A DNA stretch of 50,565 nucleotides from Chitinophaga pinensis (GCA_945892775.1 CAMDDP010000022.1:1-50565), one strand, 5' to 3'. Positions 16,687 to 25,006 are shown, numbered from the stretch's first letter. Numbers and translations: made by a program. The notes: a model not told the origin generated them from the sequence alone.

Positions 16687-16769
16687 TGGGGAGAGAAAGA
16701 TTTGAACTTTCGAAGTCGTAAGACAACAGATTTACAGTCTGCCCCATTTGGCCACTCTGGAATCTCCCC
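16687..16769 (-). tRNA. tRNA-Tyr (GTA)
   Basis: GGGGAGA pairs with TCTCCCC. The anticodon stem CAGA/TCTG encloses CTGTAAA, anticodon GTA. A long variable arm, as expected for tRNA-Tyr, makes it 83 bases. The discriminator is A and CCA is not encoded. Confidence 0.95.
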
Positions 16770-16784
16770 TTTACTAAAACAATG

Positions 16785-16858
16785 AGCCGATGGAGGGATT
16801 CGAACCCCCGACCCACTGATTACAAATCAGTAGCTCTGGCCAACTGAGCTACATCGGC
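16785..16858 (-). tRNA. tRNA-Thr (TGT)
   Basis: GCCGATG pairs with CATCGGC. The anticodon stem ACTGA/TCAGT encloses TTTGTAA, anticodon TGT. The T loop is TTCGAAT. It is the first gene of the tRNA-tuf unit, about 70 bases after a promoter box. Confidence 0.96.
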
Positions 16859-16932
16859 TTTTCCCAATTAAAAATAGATAAAAATTGATTCTAAAACACA
16901 GCAATTCTCATCACCCTATTCAAAAAGGTGTG

Positions 16933-16940
16933 CAAATATA
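16933..16940 (-). promoter_or_regulatory. Putative -7 element of the tRNA-tuf unit
   Basis: The minus strand reads TATATTTG, a perfect TAnnTTTG, in the gap between hpf and the first tRNA. Transcription would start near 16929, giving a leader of about 70 bases. The nearest TTG is at a longer distance than usual. Confidence 0.45.
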
Positions 16941-16975
16941 ATATTCCACTTTACATATAAAAGTCCAATAGAAAT

Positions 16976-17275
16976 TTATTCGTGACTTTCTTTTTCCTTT
17001 TGTCTTTTTATTTGTCGAAGCATGTTTTCAAAAGCGGCGTCAACTGATTGTTCAAACGCTTTACTTTTTTCTTCTGAAAATAAAACCTTCCCTGGAATGC
17101 TAACTTTTATTTCAGCAATTTTATCGCTAATCTGACCTTTCCCTTCCAATTTCAAAAAGACTTCGGCACCAATAATTTTGTCGAAAAAATTTTCCATCCG
17201 ACTTAATTTCTTATCGATTAACTCAAGCAGTTTTGAATCAGCATCAAAATGAATTGAATGAATTTTAATGTTCAT
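16976..17275 (-). CDS. hpf: Ribosome hibernation promoting factor, HPF/RaiA family
   Basis: This protein binds the 30S decoding region and inactivates or dimerises ribosomes in slow growth. The 99 residues show the short-HPF fold: MNIKIHSIHFDADSKLLELI, DKIIGAEVFLKLEG, IAEIKVSIPGKVLFSEE and FENMLRQIKRQKEK. There is no C-terminal dimerisation domain, so it is the short type. It follows the xer gene by 32 bases in the conserved order rpsU-xer-hpf. Confidence 0.9.
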   Translation of the reverse strand: MNIKIHSIHFDADSKLLELIDKKLSRMENFFDKIIGAEVFLKLEGKGQISDKIAEIKVSIPGKVLFSEEKSKAFEQSVDAAFENMLRQIKRQKEKESHE

Positions 17276-17307
17276 ATTTAAGTTTGATTTTATTTTATGA
17301 AAAAAAA

Positions 17308-18189
17308 TTATGCCTTAGGATGTGCCAGCTTATAAATGTCCTTTAATTTTTCAATTGTGTTGTGTGTGTATACTTGAGTAGCTGAAAGATTTGCGTGGCC
17401 AAGTATTTCTTTAATTGCATTTATATCGGCCCCGTGATTTAACATATGCGTAGCAAAACTATGCCGCAACACATGGGGGCTCTTTTTTTCAATAGTAGTA
17501 AGCGCTTGTAACTGTTGATTAATTATACGATAAACCAAGCGATGGTAAATATTCTGCCCTTTATCGGTCAACAATAATTTTTCAGTTTTTGGATCAAAAT
17601 TCTTTTTTCTCATCCTCAAATATTCTTTCAACAATTCGTTTAACTCTCCTCCAAACGGAATAAGTCTTTCTTTGTTGCCCTTTCCTAAAACTTTTATTGA
17701 TTGATTGTAAAAGTCAATATCAGAAACATTGAGATTAACCAGCTCATTTAGTCGCATTCCTGTTGAATAAAATAGAATTAAAATTGTTTTATTTAGAATT
17801 CCCTGATAATCATCAGCAAAAGGGAAAGACGAAATAAAATCCTGAATATTCTTTTCTTCAACAAAAACAGGCAGTCGTTTCGAAATTTTTGGAGACTGCA
17901 CCTTCTTCATTGGATCTTTTTCTAACGAGCCACTTTTCATCAGGAACTTGAAGTATGATTTTAAGGTAGATATTTTTCTATTGATACTTCTTGCATCAAT
18001 CTTATTTTCCATTAACGAAACAAGCCAACTGCGGATTTGAGTATGCCGCACTTGGCTTGCAATATTGAGTTCGTAAACTTTATTTATGTAATCCGAAAAT
18101 TGCTGCAAATCTTTTTCATAAGCAACAACAGTATGAACTGAATATCTTTTTTCGAATTTTAAATACCTAATAAAACTGCTGAAATCCAT
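17308..18189 (-). CDS. Tyrosine recombinase, XerC/XerD type
   Basis: A 293-residue recombinase with an N-terminal SAM-like DNA-binding domain (YLKFEKRYSVHTVVAYEKDL) and a C-terminal catalytic domain. The catalytic residues are visible: Arg in STGMRLNEL, Lys in GKGNKERLIPFGG, His-x-x-Arg in HVLRHSFATHML, His in EILGHANLS and the nucleophile Tyr in TQVYTHNT. Its length and place between rpsU and hpf fit the chromosomal Xer protein rather than a mobile-element integrase. XerC and XerD cannot be told apart here. Confidence 0.9.
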   Translation of the reverse strand: MDFSSFIRYLKFEKRYSVHTVVAYEKDLQQFSDYINKVYELNIASQVRHTQIRSWLVSLMENKIDARSINRKISTLKSYFKFLMKSGSLEKDPMKKVQSPKISKRLPVFVEEKNIQDFISSFPFADDYQGILNKTILILFYSTGMRLNELVNLNVSDIDFYNQSIKVLGKGNKERLIPFGGELNELLKEYLRMRKKNFDPKTEKLLLTDKGQNIYHRLVYRIINQQLQALTTIEKKSPHVLRHSFATHMLNHGADINAIKEILGHANLSATQVYTHNTIEKLKDIYKLAHPKA

Positions 18190-18208
18190 TTTTCACTTTT
18201 GCCAAATC

Positions 18209-18216
18209 CAAATTTA
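18209..18216 (-). promoter_or_regulatory. Putative -7 promoter element for the xer gene
   Basis: The minus strand reads TAAATTTG, matching TAnnTTTG, 19 bases before the xer ATG at 18189. No TTG lies at the ideal -33 spacing, so confidence is moderate. Confidence 0.4.
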
Positions 18217-18258
18217 CAATTTCATTTATGAAAATGAAACTGTTTTAAGAACAGCAAT

Positions 18259-18290
18259 ATCTTTCTGACTACTAAACAAAACAGAAAGAT
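18259..18290. terminator. Perfect 9-bp inverted repeat after rpsU
   Basis: ATCTTTCTG (18259-18267) pairs perfectly with CAGAAAGAT (18282-18290) around a 14-base loop. A run of eight A/T follows on the rpsU side. In the rpsU transcript the T-run precedes the stem, so it is not a classic terminator; it may protect or trim the rpsU 3' end. Confidence 0.4.
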
Positions 18291-18302
18291 AAAAAAAAGA
18301 AA

Positions 18303-18503
18303 CTATGCGCCGTTTTCAGCGTCGCGAATCATTTTATCGCGGTAGACAGCTTTTTTCACCTGTGTACGGGCTACAACAGATTTTTTTGTAAAGGCTTGAC
18401 GACTTCTTAATTCCTTAATCGTTTGGGTCTTTTCAAATTTTTTCTTGTACTTTTTTAAAGCTTTGTCTAATGAATCGCTTTCGCGTGTATCGATGATTAA
18501 CAT
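18303..18503 (-). CDS. rpsU: 30S ribosomal protein S21
   Basis: bS21 sits near the 3' end of 16S rRNA. The 66 residues start MLIIDTRESDSLDKALKKYK and have the basic RSRQAFTKKSVVARTQVKKA region. It is preceded by a perfect TTG-N19-TATTTTTG promoter and, unlike other genes here, by a strong Shine-Dalgarno (AAAGGAGGT) with 7-base spacing. In Flavobacterium, bS21 is part of the pocket that hides the anti-Shine-Dalgarno, and rpsU is thought to be self-regulated through this site. Confidence 0.96.
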   Translation of the reverse strand: MLIIDTRESDSLDKALKKYKKKFEKTQTIKELRSRQAFTKKSVVARTQVKKAVYRDKMIRDAENGA

Positions 18504-18510
18504 TTATTTT

Positions 18511-18519
18511 ACCTCCTTT
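18511..18519 (-). promoter_or_regulatory. Strong Shine-Dalgarno of rpsU
   Basis: The minus strand reads AAAGGAGGT, fully complementary to the 16S anti-Shine-Dalgarno core, seven bases before ATG. The starts of tuf, rplK, secE and the metabolic genes here have nothing similar. Confidence 0.85.
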
Positions 18520-18527
18520 AAGGGCGA

Positions 18528-18557
18528 CAAAAATAATTATTTAGGGTTGAAAAACAA
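18528..18557 (-). promoter_or_regulatory. Promoter of rpsU
   Basis: TTG (18557-18555), exactly 19 bases, then TATTTTTG (18535-18528) on the minus strand: a full Bacteroidota consensus. Transcription should start near 18524, leaving a leader of about 20 bases that is mostly the Shine-Dalgarno region. Confidence 0.7.
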
Positions 18558-18572
18558 GAACATATGAATTTA

Positions 18573-19706
18573 TTATACAATCGCACCCAAAACTCCAATA
18601 ATAGAGTCAACCATTGCCTGCCAACTGAATCGTTTTTTTTCATCTAACACTCCTTCTTTTAATCTCGATAATTCTTCTGATTGAAAAGACCTTTTTATTG
18701 CATTAGCAATATCATTTGAAGTTGGGGGAACAACATATCCAGCTTTTCCGTCCGGAACAATTTCAGCTAAGCCCCCTACATCCGTTACAATCATTGGAAC
18801 GTTGAACTGATAAGCAACCTGAGTAACCCCGCTTTGAGTTGCGTGGCGATAAGGTTGAACAACCATATCAGCAACAGAGAAAAAATATTTCACTTTTTCA
18901 TTTGGGATAAAATCTTTAAACAACAAAACTCTTTCGTGAAGATTCCATCTTTCAATTTGTTCAAGATAAGGTTTTTCATCTTCATAAAATTCTCCAGCAA
19001 CCAGCAACTTGATGGGTAATAATTTAATTTGCTCATCGGCCATTGCTTCTAATAGAATATCGAGGCCTTTGTATTTACGAATGAACCCAAAGAATAATAA
19101 ATATCTGAAATCAGAAGACAGATTTAATTTATTCAACGCTTGTTCTCTTGAAACCTGTTCCCCAAAATGATCATAGAGTGGATGAGGCTGAAGAACAGAA
19201 GGCTTGATTGTATCAAACTTTTTTAAATCTTCTTTTACATTGTCTGACATTGACACAAAACCATCAACCACTTTCACAAAATAGTTGGTCAATAAATTAT
19301 CACCAACTCTTTTTTCGTGCGGAATAATATTGTCAAGAATGGAAACAACTTTCGTGTGTTTATTCTTTTTGACTCTTCGTAGTATGGTTCCAAAACATGG
19401 AGCCATAAAAGGCAGCCAATATTTAACAAGAATTAAATCAGGTTTCAACTTCTTTAATTCGCCACCAACGAGAAGCCAGTTTAGTGGGTTAATGGAATTT
19501 ACTTTGGTTAAGATTTTTAAATCGGCAGGTGCAGAATCTGTACTGAATTGTGATTTGCCAGGAAATAAAAATCCTGGGTATTGCAAACTAAAGCTATAGA
19601 TAGTTACATCATGACCTGCTATTTGCAATGCCTGTGCGAGTCTTTCGTTATAGCTAGCAATTCCGCCACGCAATGGATATGCAGAGCCGAGTATGATAAT
19701 TTTCAT
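18573..19706 (-). CDS. Glycosyltransferase, GT4 family
   Basis: A 377-residue GT-B enzyme. The N-terminal domain starts MKIIILGSAYPLRGGIASYN, with the GGIASY acceptor-side loop. The C-terminal domain has the nucleotide-sugar signature region FFGFIRKYKGLDILLEAM, EKVKYFFSVADMVVQPYRHA and VPMIVTDVGGLAEIV. No membrane segment is visible. It follows the GT2 gene by 18 bases. The likely role is adding sugars to a surface polysaccharide, glycolipid or glycoprotein glycan; donor and acceptor are unknown. Confidence 0.87.
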   Translation of the reverse strand: MKIIILGSAYPLRGGIASYNERLAQALQIAGHDVTIYSFSLQYPGFLFPGKSQFSTDSAPADLKILTKVNSINPLNWLLVGGELKKLKPDLILVKYWLPFMAPCFGTILRRVKKNKHTKVVSILDNIIPHEKRVGDNLLTNYFVKVVDGFVSMSDNVKEDLKKFDTIKPSVLQPHPLYDHFGEQVSREQALNKLNLSSDFRYLLFFGFIRKYKGLDILLEAMADEQIKLLPIKLLVAGEFYEDEKPYLEQIERWNLHERVLLFKDFIPNEKVKYFFSVADMVVQPYRHATQSGVTQVAYQFNVPMIVTDVGGLAEIVPDGKAGYVVPPTSNDIANAIKRSFQSEELSRLKEGVLDEKKRFSWQAMVDSIIGVLGAIV

Positions 19707-19724
19707 TTAGCAAACTTCAATTGT

Positions 19725-20666
19725 TTATTGAAGATTTATTTTTCTTTCGACCGAATATGAATTACGCTCATTCGAACTTCGACTAATTAATTCAGCCAAA
19801 AATCCAGCAAGGAACAATTGAACACCAATAACCATAGCAACCAATGCAAGATAAAAAATAGGGCGATCGGTCATTTTAAATTCCATCCAATAAATTTTTG
19901 CAAAGGCAAGATAACCACTAATGATTAAGCCTAACAGAAAAGAAAACATTCCAAGCAATCCAAAAAGATGCATTGGTTTTTTTCCAAAACGAGAAACAAA
20001 ACTAATTGTAAGTAAGTCAAGAAATCCATTGATAAACCGCTCAAATCCAAATTTTGTTTTCCCGTATTTTCGCTCGTAATGCATTACTTCTTTTTCAGCA
20101 ATGTTGGTGAACCCAGCCCATTTTGCTATAACTGGAATGTAACGATGCATTTCACCCATAAGTTCAATGCCTTTTACTACATCTTTTTTATATGCTTTCA
20201 ATCCACAATTGAAATCGTGAATGCGAATGCCACTCATACTTCGGGTTACACGATTAAATAATTTTGAAGGAATAGTTTTTGATACTGGGTCTTTTCGTTT
20301 CTTTTTCCAACCTGAAACAATGTCGTATCCATCTGTAATTATCATATTATACAGAGATGGAATTTCATCAGGACTATCTTGCAAATCAGCATCCATTGTA
20401 ATTATAACATCTCCCTGTGTTTGCTTGAATCCTTCGTTTAGTGCAGCACTTTTTCCGTAGTTGCGCCGAAATTTTATTGCCTTTATATTTTGTTTCTCTG
20501 AACAAACTTGTTGAACGTATTTCCATGAGCCATCACGACTTCCATCATCAATCAAAATTATTTCATAAGTGAAATTATTTTCGTTCATCACTCGTTCAAT
20601 CCATTGCACCAATTCGGGCAATGATTCTTGTTCGTTTAAAAATGGAATTACAATGCTAAGCTGCAT
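19725..20666 (-). CDS. Membrane glycosyltransferase, GT2 family (DPM1/GtrB-like)
   Basis: A 313-residue GT-A enzyme with SIVIPFLNEQESLPEL, the nucleotide-binding LIDDGSRDGSW and the metal site MDADLQDSP. Two C-terminal membrane helices (around 230-255 and 270-295) follow. This layout is that of polyprenyl-phosphate glycosyltransferases such as GtrB and ArnC, which make lipid-linked sugar donors at the inner membrane. It is read after the DUF4199 gene with a 31-base gap. The sugar is unknown. Confidence 0.88.
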   Translation of the reverse strand: MQLSIVIPFLNEQESLPELVQWIERVMNENNFTYEIILIDDGSRDGSWKYVQQVCSEKQNIKAIKFRRNYGKSAALNEGFKQTQGDVIITMDADLQDSPDEIPSLYNMIITDGYDIVSGWKKKRKDPVSKTIPSKLFNRVTRSMSGIRIHDFNCGLKAYKKDVVKGIELMGEMHRYIPVIAKWAGFTNIAEKEVMHYERKYGKTKFGFERFINGFLDLLTISFVSRFGKKPMHLFGLLGMFSFLLGLIISGYLAFAKIYWMEFKMTDRPIFYLALVAMVIGVQLFLAGFLAELISRSSNERNSYSVERKINLQ

Positions 20667-20697
20667 GTATGTGATTAGTGATTAGTGAAAAGATAAA

Positions 20698-21252
20698 TTA
20701 AATGGGTGGTTGAAGTTCGTGATTTTCTTTTTTCATTATAGCTGCTGAAATGAGCGAGAAAATTGTTCCCATAAAAACACTACCAACAACTAACCACGCA
20801 ACCATCCAACCAGGAGTCATAAATTTTTTGGTATAACTCATTACCATCTCTATTTGCTCTTCGCTTTGCCCACTGTTGAGCATATCGTTTTCAATCTGAG
20901 TTAAAATTTGTCCGGTTAATTCGGGCGAAATAAATGCAAAGAAAATGTAAGTGTAAACTGCTGTTATGATTCCAACTAAAAATAAAGTCAGAAATCCAAA
21001 TTTGAATGCTGAACCAAAAGTTATGTATCCGCCGCATTTCTCATCGCGATAAACTTTGGTTGCGAAAATTACTCCCACGAACATCAATATATAATTTATC
21101 CAGCCGATTGCTTTATTGGTGCTCATGCCTGCCAGATATACAATTATAGAAATGGCCACCAATGCAAATGAAATTACTAAACCCCATCTTAAAACGAGGC
21201 CCATCATTTCAAGTTTATCATTTTGATTTTGATCTAAAGTTTCGTTGTTCAT
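20698..21252 (-). CDS. DUF4199 membrane protein
   Basis: A 184-residue protein with four likely membrane helices (about 22-42, 50-67, 82-108 and 148-170). The segments ATKVYRDEKCGGYITFGSAF and FKFGFLTLFLVGI are typical of DUF4199, a Bacteroidota family of unknown function. A loop with many acidic residues lies between helices three and four. Its start overlaps the end of the dihydroorotase-like gene by four bases, a tight coupling. Function is unknown. Confidence 0.82.
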   Translation of the reverse strand: MNNETLDQNQNDKLEMMGLVLRWGLVISFALVAISIIVYLAGMSTNKAIGWINYILMFVGVIFATKVYRDEKCGGYITFGSAFKFGFLTLFLVGIITAVYTYIFFAFISPELTGQILTQIENDMLNSGQSEEQIEMVMSYTKKFMTPGWMVAWLVVGSVFMGTIFSLISAAIMKKENHELQPPI

Positions 21253-22517
21253 AATTCCACAATTTGATTGTGATTAAAAACCGCAACGACTCTTCCAATT
21301 AATTTCTTTTCAAACAGCGGAGTATTAGCCGATTTAGACTTGTTTTCGGATTTATAAAAAATCCACTCCTCAGATGGATTAAACAAGGTGAAATTTGCTT
21401 CTTCACCTTCATTAATTGTCGGAATCTGAATACCAAGAATTTTTCGTGGGTTGATAGCAATCTTTTCAATCAATACTTCATTACTAATACTGTTTCCGAA
21501 AGATGTATTCGCTAATGCAAAAGAAGTTTGCAAATTAATTGCACCAAAATCAGCGTACTCAAATTCCACATCTTTCAACTCAATATTTTGAGGTTGATGG
21601 GCTGATACAATTACATCAATGGTTCCATCTTTTAATCCGGCAATTAATGCGGCCACATCTTTTTTAGTTCGAAGAGATGGATTTAATTTAAAATTGGTAT
21701 CAAACTCATTCAGTTCGCCGTCATCAAACATAAGATGCATAGATGAAACACCACAAGTCACCTTGACTCCTTTCTTTTTCGCAGCTCGAATTAAATCAAC
21801 TGAACGGGCTGTAGATATTAAACTGAAGTGCAAACGACTTTGAGTGTATTCGGCTAAATAGATATCGCGCACCACCATCAATTCTTCAGCGAGCGAAGGC
21901 ATACCTTTCAAACCAAGATTTGTACTTACGACACCTTCATTCATACTTCCGTCGTGCGACACATTTTCATCATCGGGATGCGAGAAAACAACACCATCAA
22001 ACAATTTCACATATTGTAAAGCACGCATCATTACACCTGAATCGCCAACTGGATTACGTGCATCAGAATAAGCAACGGCACCGGCATGATGCATATCGTA
22101 TATTTCTGCAAGTTCCTTGCCCTCACACTTTCGAGTAATTGCCCCAAGTGCGTGAACATCAACAATTTTTCCCTTGGAACGGTTTAATATATACTCAATT
22201 TCTGATTTAGAATGTAAAGCAGGATAAGTATCCGGTAAAACTGCCACTCCTGTAAAACCGCCCGCAGCCGCAACATTTACTCCACTCTGAATATCTTCCT
22301 TGTATTCGAAGCCAGGGTCACAAAATGAAGCATACATATCAAACCAACCAGGAGAAACGGATAACCCTTTACAATCAATCTCCTTAAATTTTCCTTCTGT
22401 TTTTATTTTTTTTCCGAATGCGGAAACAATTCCATCCTTAATAAAAATATCGATCTGCTTTTGATTGAATGATGAATTGGGGTCAACAACTGTAACCGAA
22501 CGAAGCAGCAGATTCAT
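21249..22517 (-). CDS. Dihydroorotase-like protein lacking catalytic metal ligands
   Basis: The 422 residues align along their length with dihydroorotase (PyrC, class I), an amidohydrolase of pyrimidine synthesis. However the key residues are gone. The HxH ligand motif is replaced in PGWFDMYASFCDPG (Y62 and S64), with the substrate Arg position also changed (C66). The later His is Leu in HFSLIST (L233). The catalytic Asp of the DHAPH motif is Ala in SAHQPQ (A306). H180 and D152 remain. It is probably a non-catalytic homologue. Pseudo-dihydroorotases are known to act as structural partners of aspartate carbamoyltransferase. It is coupled to DUF4199 and lies after the BatA-like gene. Confidence 0.85.
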   Translation of the reverse strand: MNLLLRSVTVVDPNSSFNQKQIDIFIKDGIVSAFGKKIKTEGKFKEIDCKGLSVSPGWFDMYASFCDPGFEYKEDIQSGVNVAAAGGFTGVAVLPDTYPALHSKSEIEYILNRSKGKIVDVHALGAITRKCEGKELAEIYDMHHAGAVAYSDARNPVGDSGVMMRALQYVKLFDGVVFSHPDDENVSHDGSMNEGVVSTNLGLKGMPSLAEELMVVRDIYLAEYTQSRLHFSLISTARSVDLIRAAKKKGVKVTCGVSSMHLMFDDGELNEFDTNFKLNPSLRTKKDVAALIAGLKDGTIDVIVSAHQPQNIELKDVEFEYADFGAINLQTSFALANTSFGNSISNEVLIEKIAINPRKILGIQIPTINEGEEANFTLFNPSEEWIFYKSENKSKSANTPLFEKKLIGRVVAVFNHNQIVEL

Positions 22518-22587
22518 TTAATAGCGAAAATTTTTTGTTGTCGGGCGCAAGATAGAAAGAAAAAGAGTTTTTGAAAGAAGATGTATT

Positions 22588-24618
22588 CTACTTCAAAAAT
22601 CTTAGCAATAAAATTTCGGCGGCAATAAAAATTAAGGTGAGAAGAATACAATATTTCCAAAGCACAATTCCTCTACTTAATTCAGAAACCAACACAGAAA
22701 TGTCTGAATCTACATTTGAAATGACTTCAGCATTAATTTTTAATGCCCGCTTATTTATCTCTTCCAAATTAAATAAAGCAAGATTTGATTCAATTCTATT
22801 GAAATTAAATCCCACCCAATAATGATTAGTCGTATCAGGCAAATACAAATTATAAAATCCGGCATCGCAAATTTCATTTCCAAAATTTATCAGGGTTTGG
22901 TTCCCCGCTTCTCGTTGAGCAGGAATAAATTCTCTTATTTTTCCTTTCATTCTGTAAATCCCTTTTTCATCATCAGCAATATTTTCTGCTTCAAAAAAAG
23001 ATGTTTCACCAATTCTATAGGCAAGAGATGGGTTGCTGTTTTTAAAAACCACAACTTTAAATAATAAAGGAGCAAAAATAGGATTGAGTGGAAAATCAGT
23101 AATCGATTTATCAAACGGAACAGTGGACAGATAAAGATTTCCCTTACCCACGGAATATTTAGTAAACAAACTATTTCCATCATTGAAGTTCATAAGTGCT
23201 TCGGCTGAACTTTGAGTTCTTTGTTTCAACAAAAAGAAACCAGCAGTTTTTGGTAATGCAATATTTCCTTTCATCTGGCTGAACACATCAGCAAACACAT
23301 TCATTTTGGTATTGATGGTCGTAACCTGTCGGTTTTGTTTTATCCATTGCTTCAACTCATCAGCATTCATACTTAATAAAAAATCATTAATACTTTCTAA
23401 TTTAGAATTTGGATCAGGAACTAACAACAAATTTCCTCCCCCTAAAACATATTGAATACAAGCATCCTTTAATCCTGAGGATATAAGAGATGGCTGATTA
23501 AGAATTATGCAATCAAAGGTGTTTAATAAAGAATAGTTAATTTGATTGAGAGATGAAATTGTGGTTGTGAATAAATTACTGTTGCTAAATAGCGCACCAA
23601 GAAAAGGATTGGAAGTTGTTGTATTAACAATTAAAACAGTAGCAAGAGGCTTGACATTAAAAGTGAAATAATAATTATCATCAAACGAAATTGGAAAATC
23701 ACTCACCTGCAATTCGCCTTTATTCCATCCAGGCTGAGAAACATTAAAAACAAGCGTGTCTTCTGCCGATCCATTTGCAACAATGTTTAAATCAGCAATC
23801 GTTTTTATTTCATCATTAATGCGAAGCGTTATTCTTTCTTCTGAAACATCTTCATCGCCATAATTAGTCAATTTGAAATGAAGTTTAGCAGGCTGATTTA
23901 CCATTTGTACGGGGGCTTCGAGCCAGAGGCTATCGACAGATATATTTTTTTGTGCTGAAGATTTTAGAGGAACGAAATAAATTTTTATGCTGCTATCAAT
24001 TGGAATATTTTCAAAATCGGAAGTAGCTTTCTGAAAATCAGAAATAAGATAAATAATTTTTTGATTAGAACTTGAACGAGCTAATGCTTCTTTTTCCCTT
24101 GCTATTACTTGCGAAAGTGTATGTGTTAATGAAGACAATTTTACTTCTTCTAAAAACTGTTTAAACTGATCGCGGTTGACCAATCGCTGCTGTTTACCTT
24201 CAAAATCATTACTCAACAACTGAAATTCATCATCGGGGGAATAAGCAGCTGCAATTTCTTGTGCCTTTCGTTTTGCTAATTCTACCAATGGAACATCACC
24301 ACTTCGAGCATTCATGCTAAATGAATTATCAATATAAATACTAATTGCTTTTTTTTCAATGGTTACAATTCCATCCGTTGGTTTAATAAATGGTTGAGCA
24401 AAAGCGGCCACTAAAAATAAAATAGAAAGAATACGCGCCAGCAAAACCAACAAATGTTTTAATTGAGAAGTTGAGCGAGTTTGCTGTTGAATTTCTTTTA
24501 AAAAACGAATACTCGGGAAGTACACGGTCTTGTATCGTCTAAAATTAAAAAGGTGAACCACAATCGGAATACTTACCGCTGCAAGAGCCCAGAGAAAAGA
24601 AGGATATAGAAATGACAA
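22588..24618 (-). CDS. BatA domain protein with vWA-like region
   Basis: A 676-residue inner-membrane protein. The N-terminal BatA motif has the first helix (LYPSFLWALAAVSIPIVVHL), the FNFRRYKTVYFPSIRFL segment and a second helix (residues 58-77). A vWA-like domain follows with a MIDAS-like IDNSFSMNA and LISDFQ. Long beta-rich regions follow, then a final helix (LLTLIFIAAEILLLRFL). This matches the large BatA/aerotolerance-type proteins of Bacteroidota; the function is not known in detail. It is first in the group with the dihydroorotase-like, DUF4199 and glycosyltransferase genes. Confidence 0.85.
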   Translation of the reverse strand: MSFLYPSFLWALAAVSIPIVVHLFNFRRYKTVYFPSIRFLKEIQQQTRSTSQLKHLLVLLARILSILFLVAAFAQPFIKPTDGIVTIEKKAISIYIDNSFSMNARSGDVPLVELAKRKAQEIAAAYSPDDEFQLLSNDFEGKQQRLVNRDQFKQFLEEVKLSSLTHTLSQVIAREKEALARSSSNQKIIYLISDFQKATSDFENIPIDSSIKIYFVPLKSSAQKNISVDSLWLEAPVQMVNQPAKLHFKLTNYGDEDVSEERITLRINDEIKTIADLNIVANGSAEDTLVFNVSQPGWNKGELQVSDFPISFDDNYYFTFNVKPLATVLIVNTTTSNPFLGALFSNSNLFTTTISSLNQINYSLLNTFDCIILNQPSLISSGLKDACIQYVLGGGNLLLVPDPNSKLESINDFLLSMNADELKQWIKQNRQVTTINTKMNVFADVFSQMKGNIALPKTAGFFLLKQRTQSSAEALMNFNDGNSLFTKYSVGKGNLYLSTVPFDKSITDFPLNPIFAPLLFKVVVFKNSNPSLAYRIGETSFFEAENIADDEKGIYRMKGKIREFIPAQREAGNQTLINFGNEICDAGFYNLYLPDTTNHYWVGFNFNRIESNLALFNLEEINKRALKINAEVISNVDSDISVLVSELSRGIVLWKYCILLTLIFIAAEILLLRFLK

Positions 24619-24706
24619 TGTTGAACTAGGATTTTAGAATTCAATTAAAAAAATCAGAACCGCGAAAATAACGGAACTGATGGAAATGAATTGTGATTAG
24701 AATTTT

Positions 24707-24714
24707 TATTTTTG
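24707..24714 (+). promoter_or_regulatory. Putative -7 promoter element for tRNA-Pro
   Basis: TATTTTTG matches TAnnTTTG, 14 bases before the tRNA 5' end. No TTG at ideal distance. The short spacing suits a tRNA gene with a brief leader. Confidence 0.45.
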
Positions 24715-24728
24715 TCGAAATTAATTTT

Positions 24729-24802
24729 CGGGGTGTAGTGCAGTTGGCTAGCGTACCAGCATGGGGTGCTGGGGGTCGCAAGTTCGAGTCTTGTCACCCC
24801 GA
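24729..24802 (+). tRNA. tRNA-Pro (GGG)
   Basis: CGGGGTG pairs with CACCCCG. The anticodon stem CCAGC/GCTGG encloses ATGGGGT, anticodon GGG. The T loop is TTCGAGT and the discriminator is A. No CCA is encoded. It stands alone with its own terminator. Confidence 0.95.
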
Positions 24803-24810
24803 CAAAAATT

Positions 24811-24847
24811 AAAAGTCGTTTCATTTCTTTGAAACGACTTTTTTTAT
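24811..24847 (+). terminator. Intrinsic terminator after tRNA-Pro
   Basis: AAAAGTCGTTTC (24811-24822) and GAAACGACTTTT (24831-24842) form a perfect 12-bp stem with an 8-base loop followed by T. It begins 9 bases after the tRNA. Confidence 0.88.
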
Positions 24848-25006
24848 TTATTTTCTGGTAGCAATCGTATATGAAGATAGCAATGAAGTGGAATAGCCCC
24901 AAGTAATTTAAAATTTGATTCAAATCTGATTCAAATATTAATGCCCCTTTTAATTTTTTATAGAAATTTAATTTAAGAATAACAAACACTTTTATATTTA
25001 CTCGCT

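Noticed and set aside
17308-18189. Tyrosine recombinase as sign of a mobile element
   Set aside because: It sits in the conserved rpsU-xer-hpf order with no attachment repeats or phage genes; a chromosomal Xer is the simpler reading.
24654-24989. Minus-strand ORF of 111 codons with VTRLELATPSTPC
   Set aside because: It runs antisense through tRNA-Pro and its terminator; this peptide is a well-known false translation of that tRNA.
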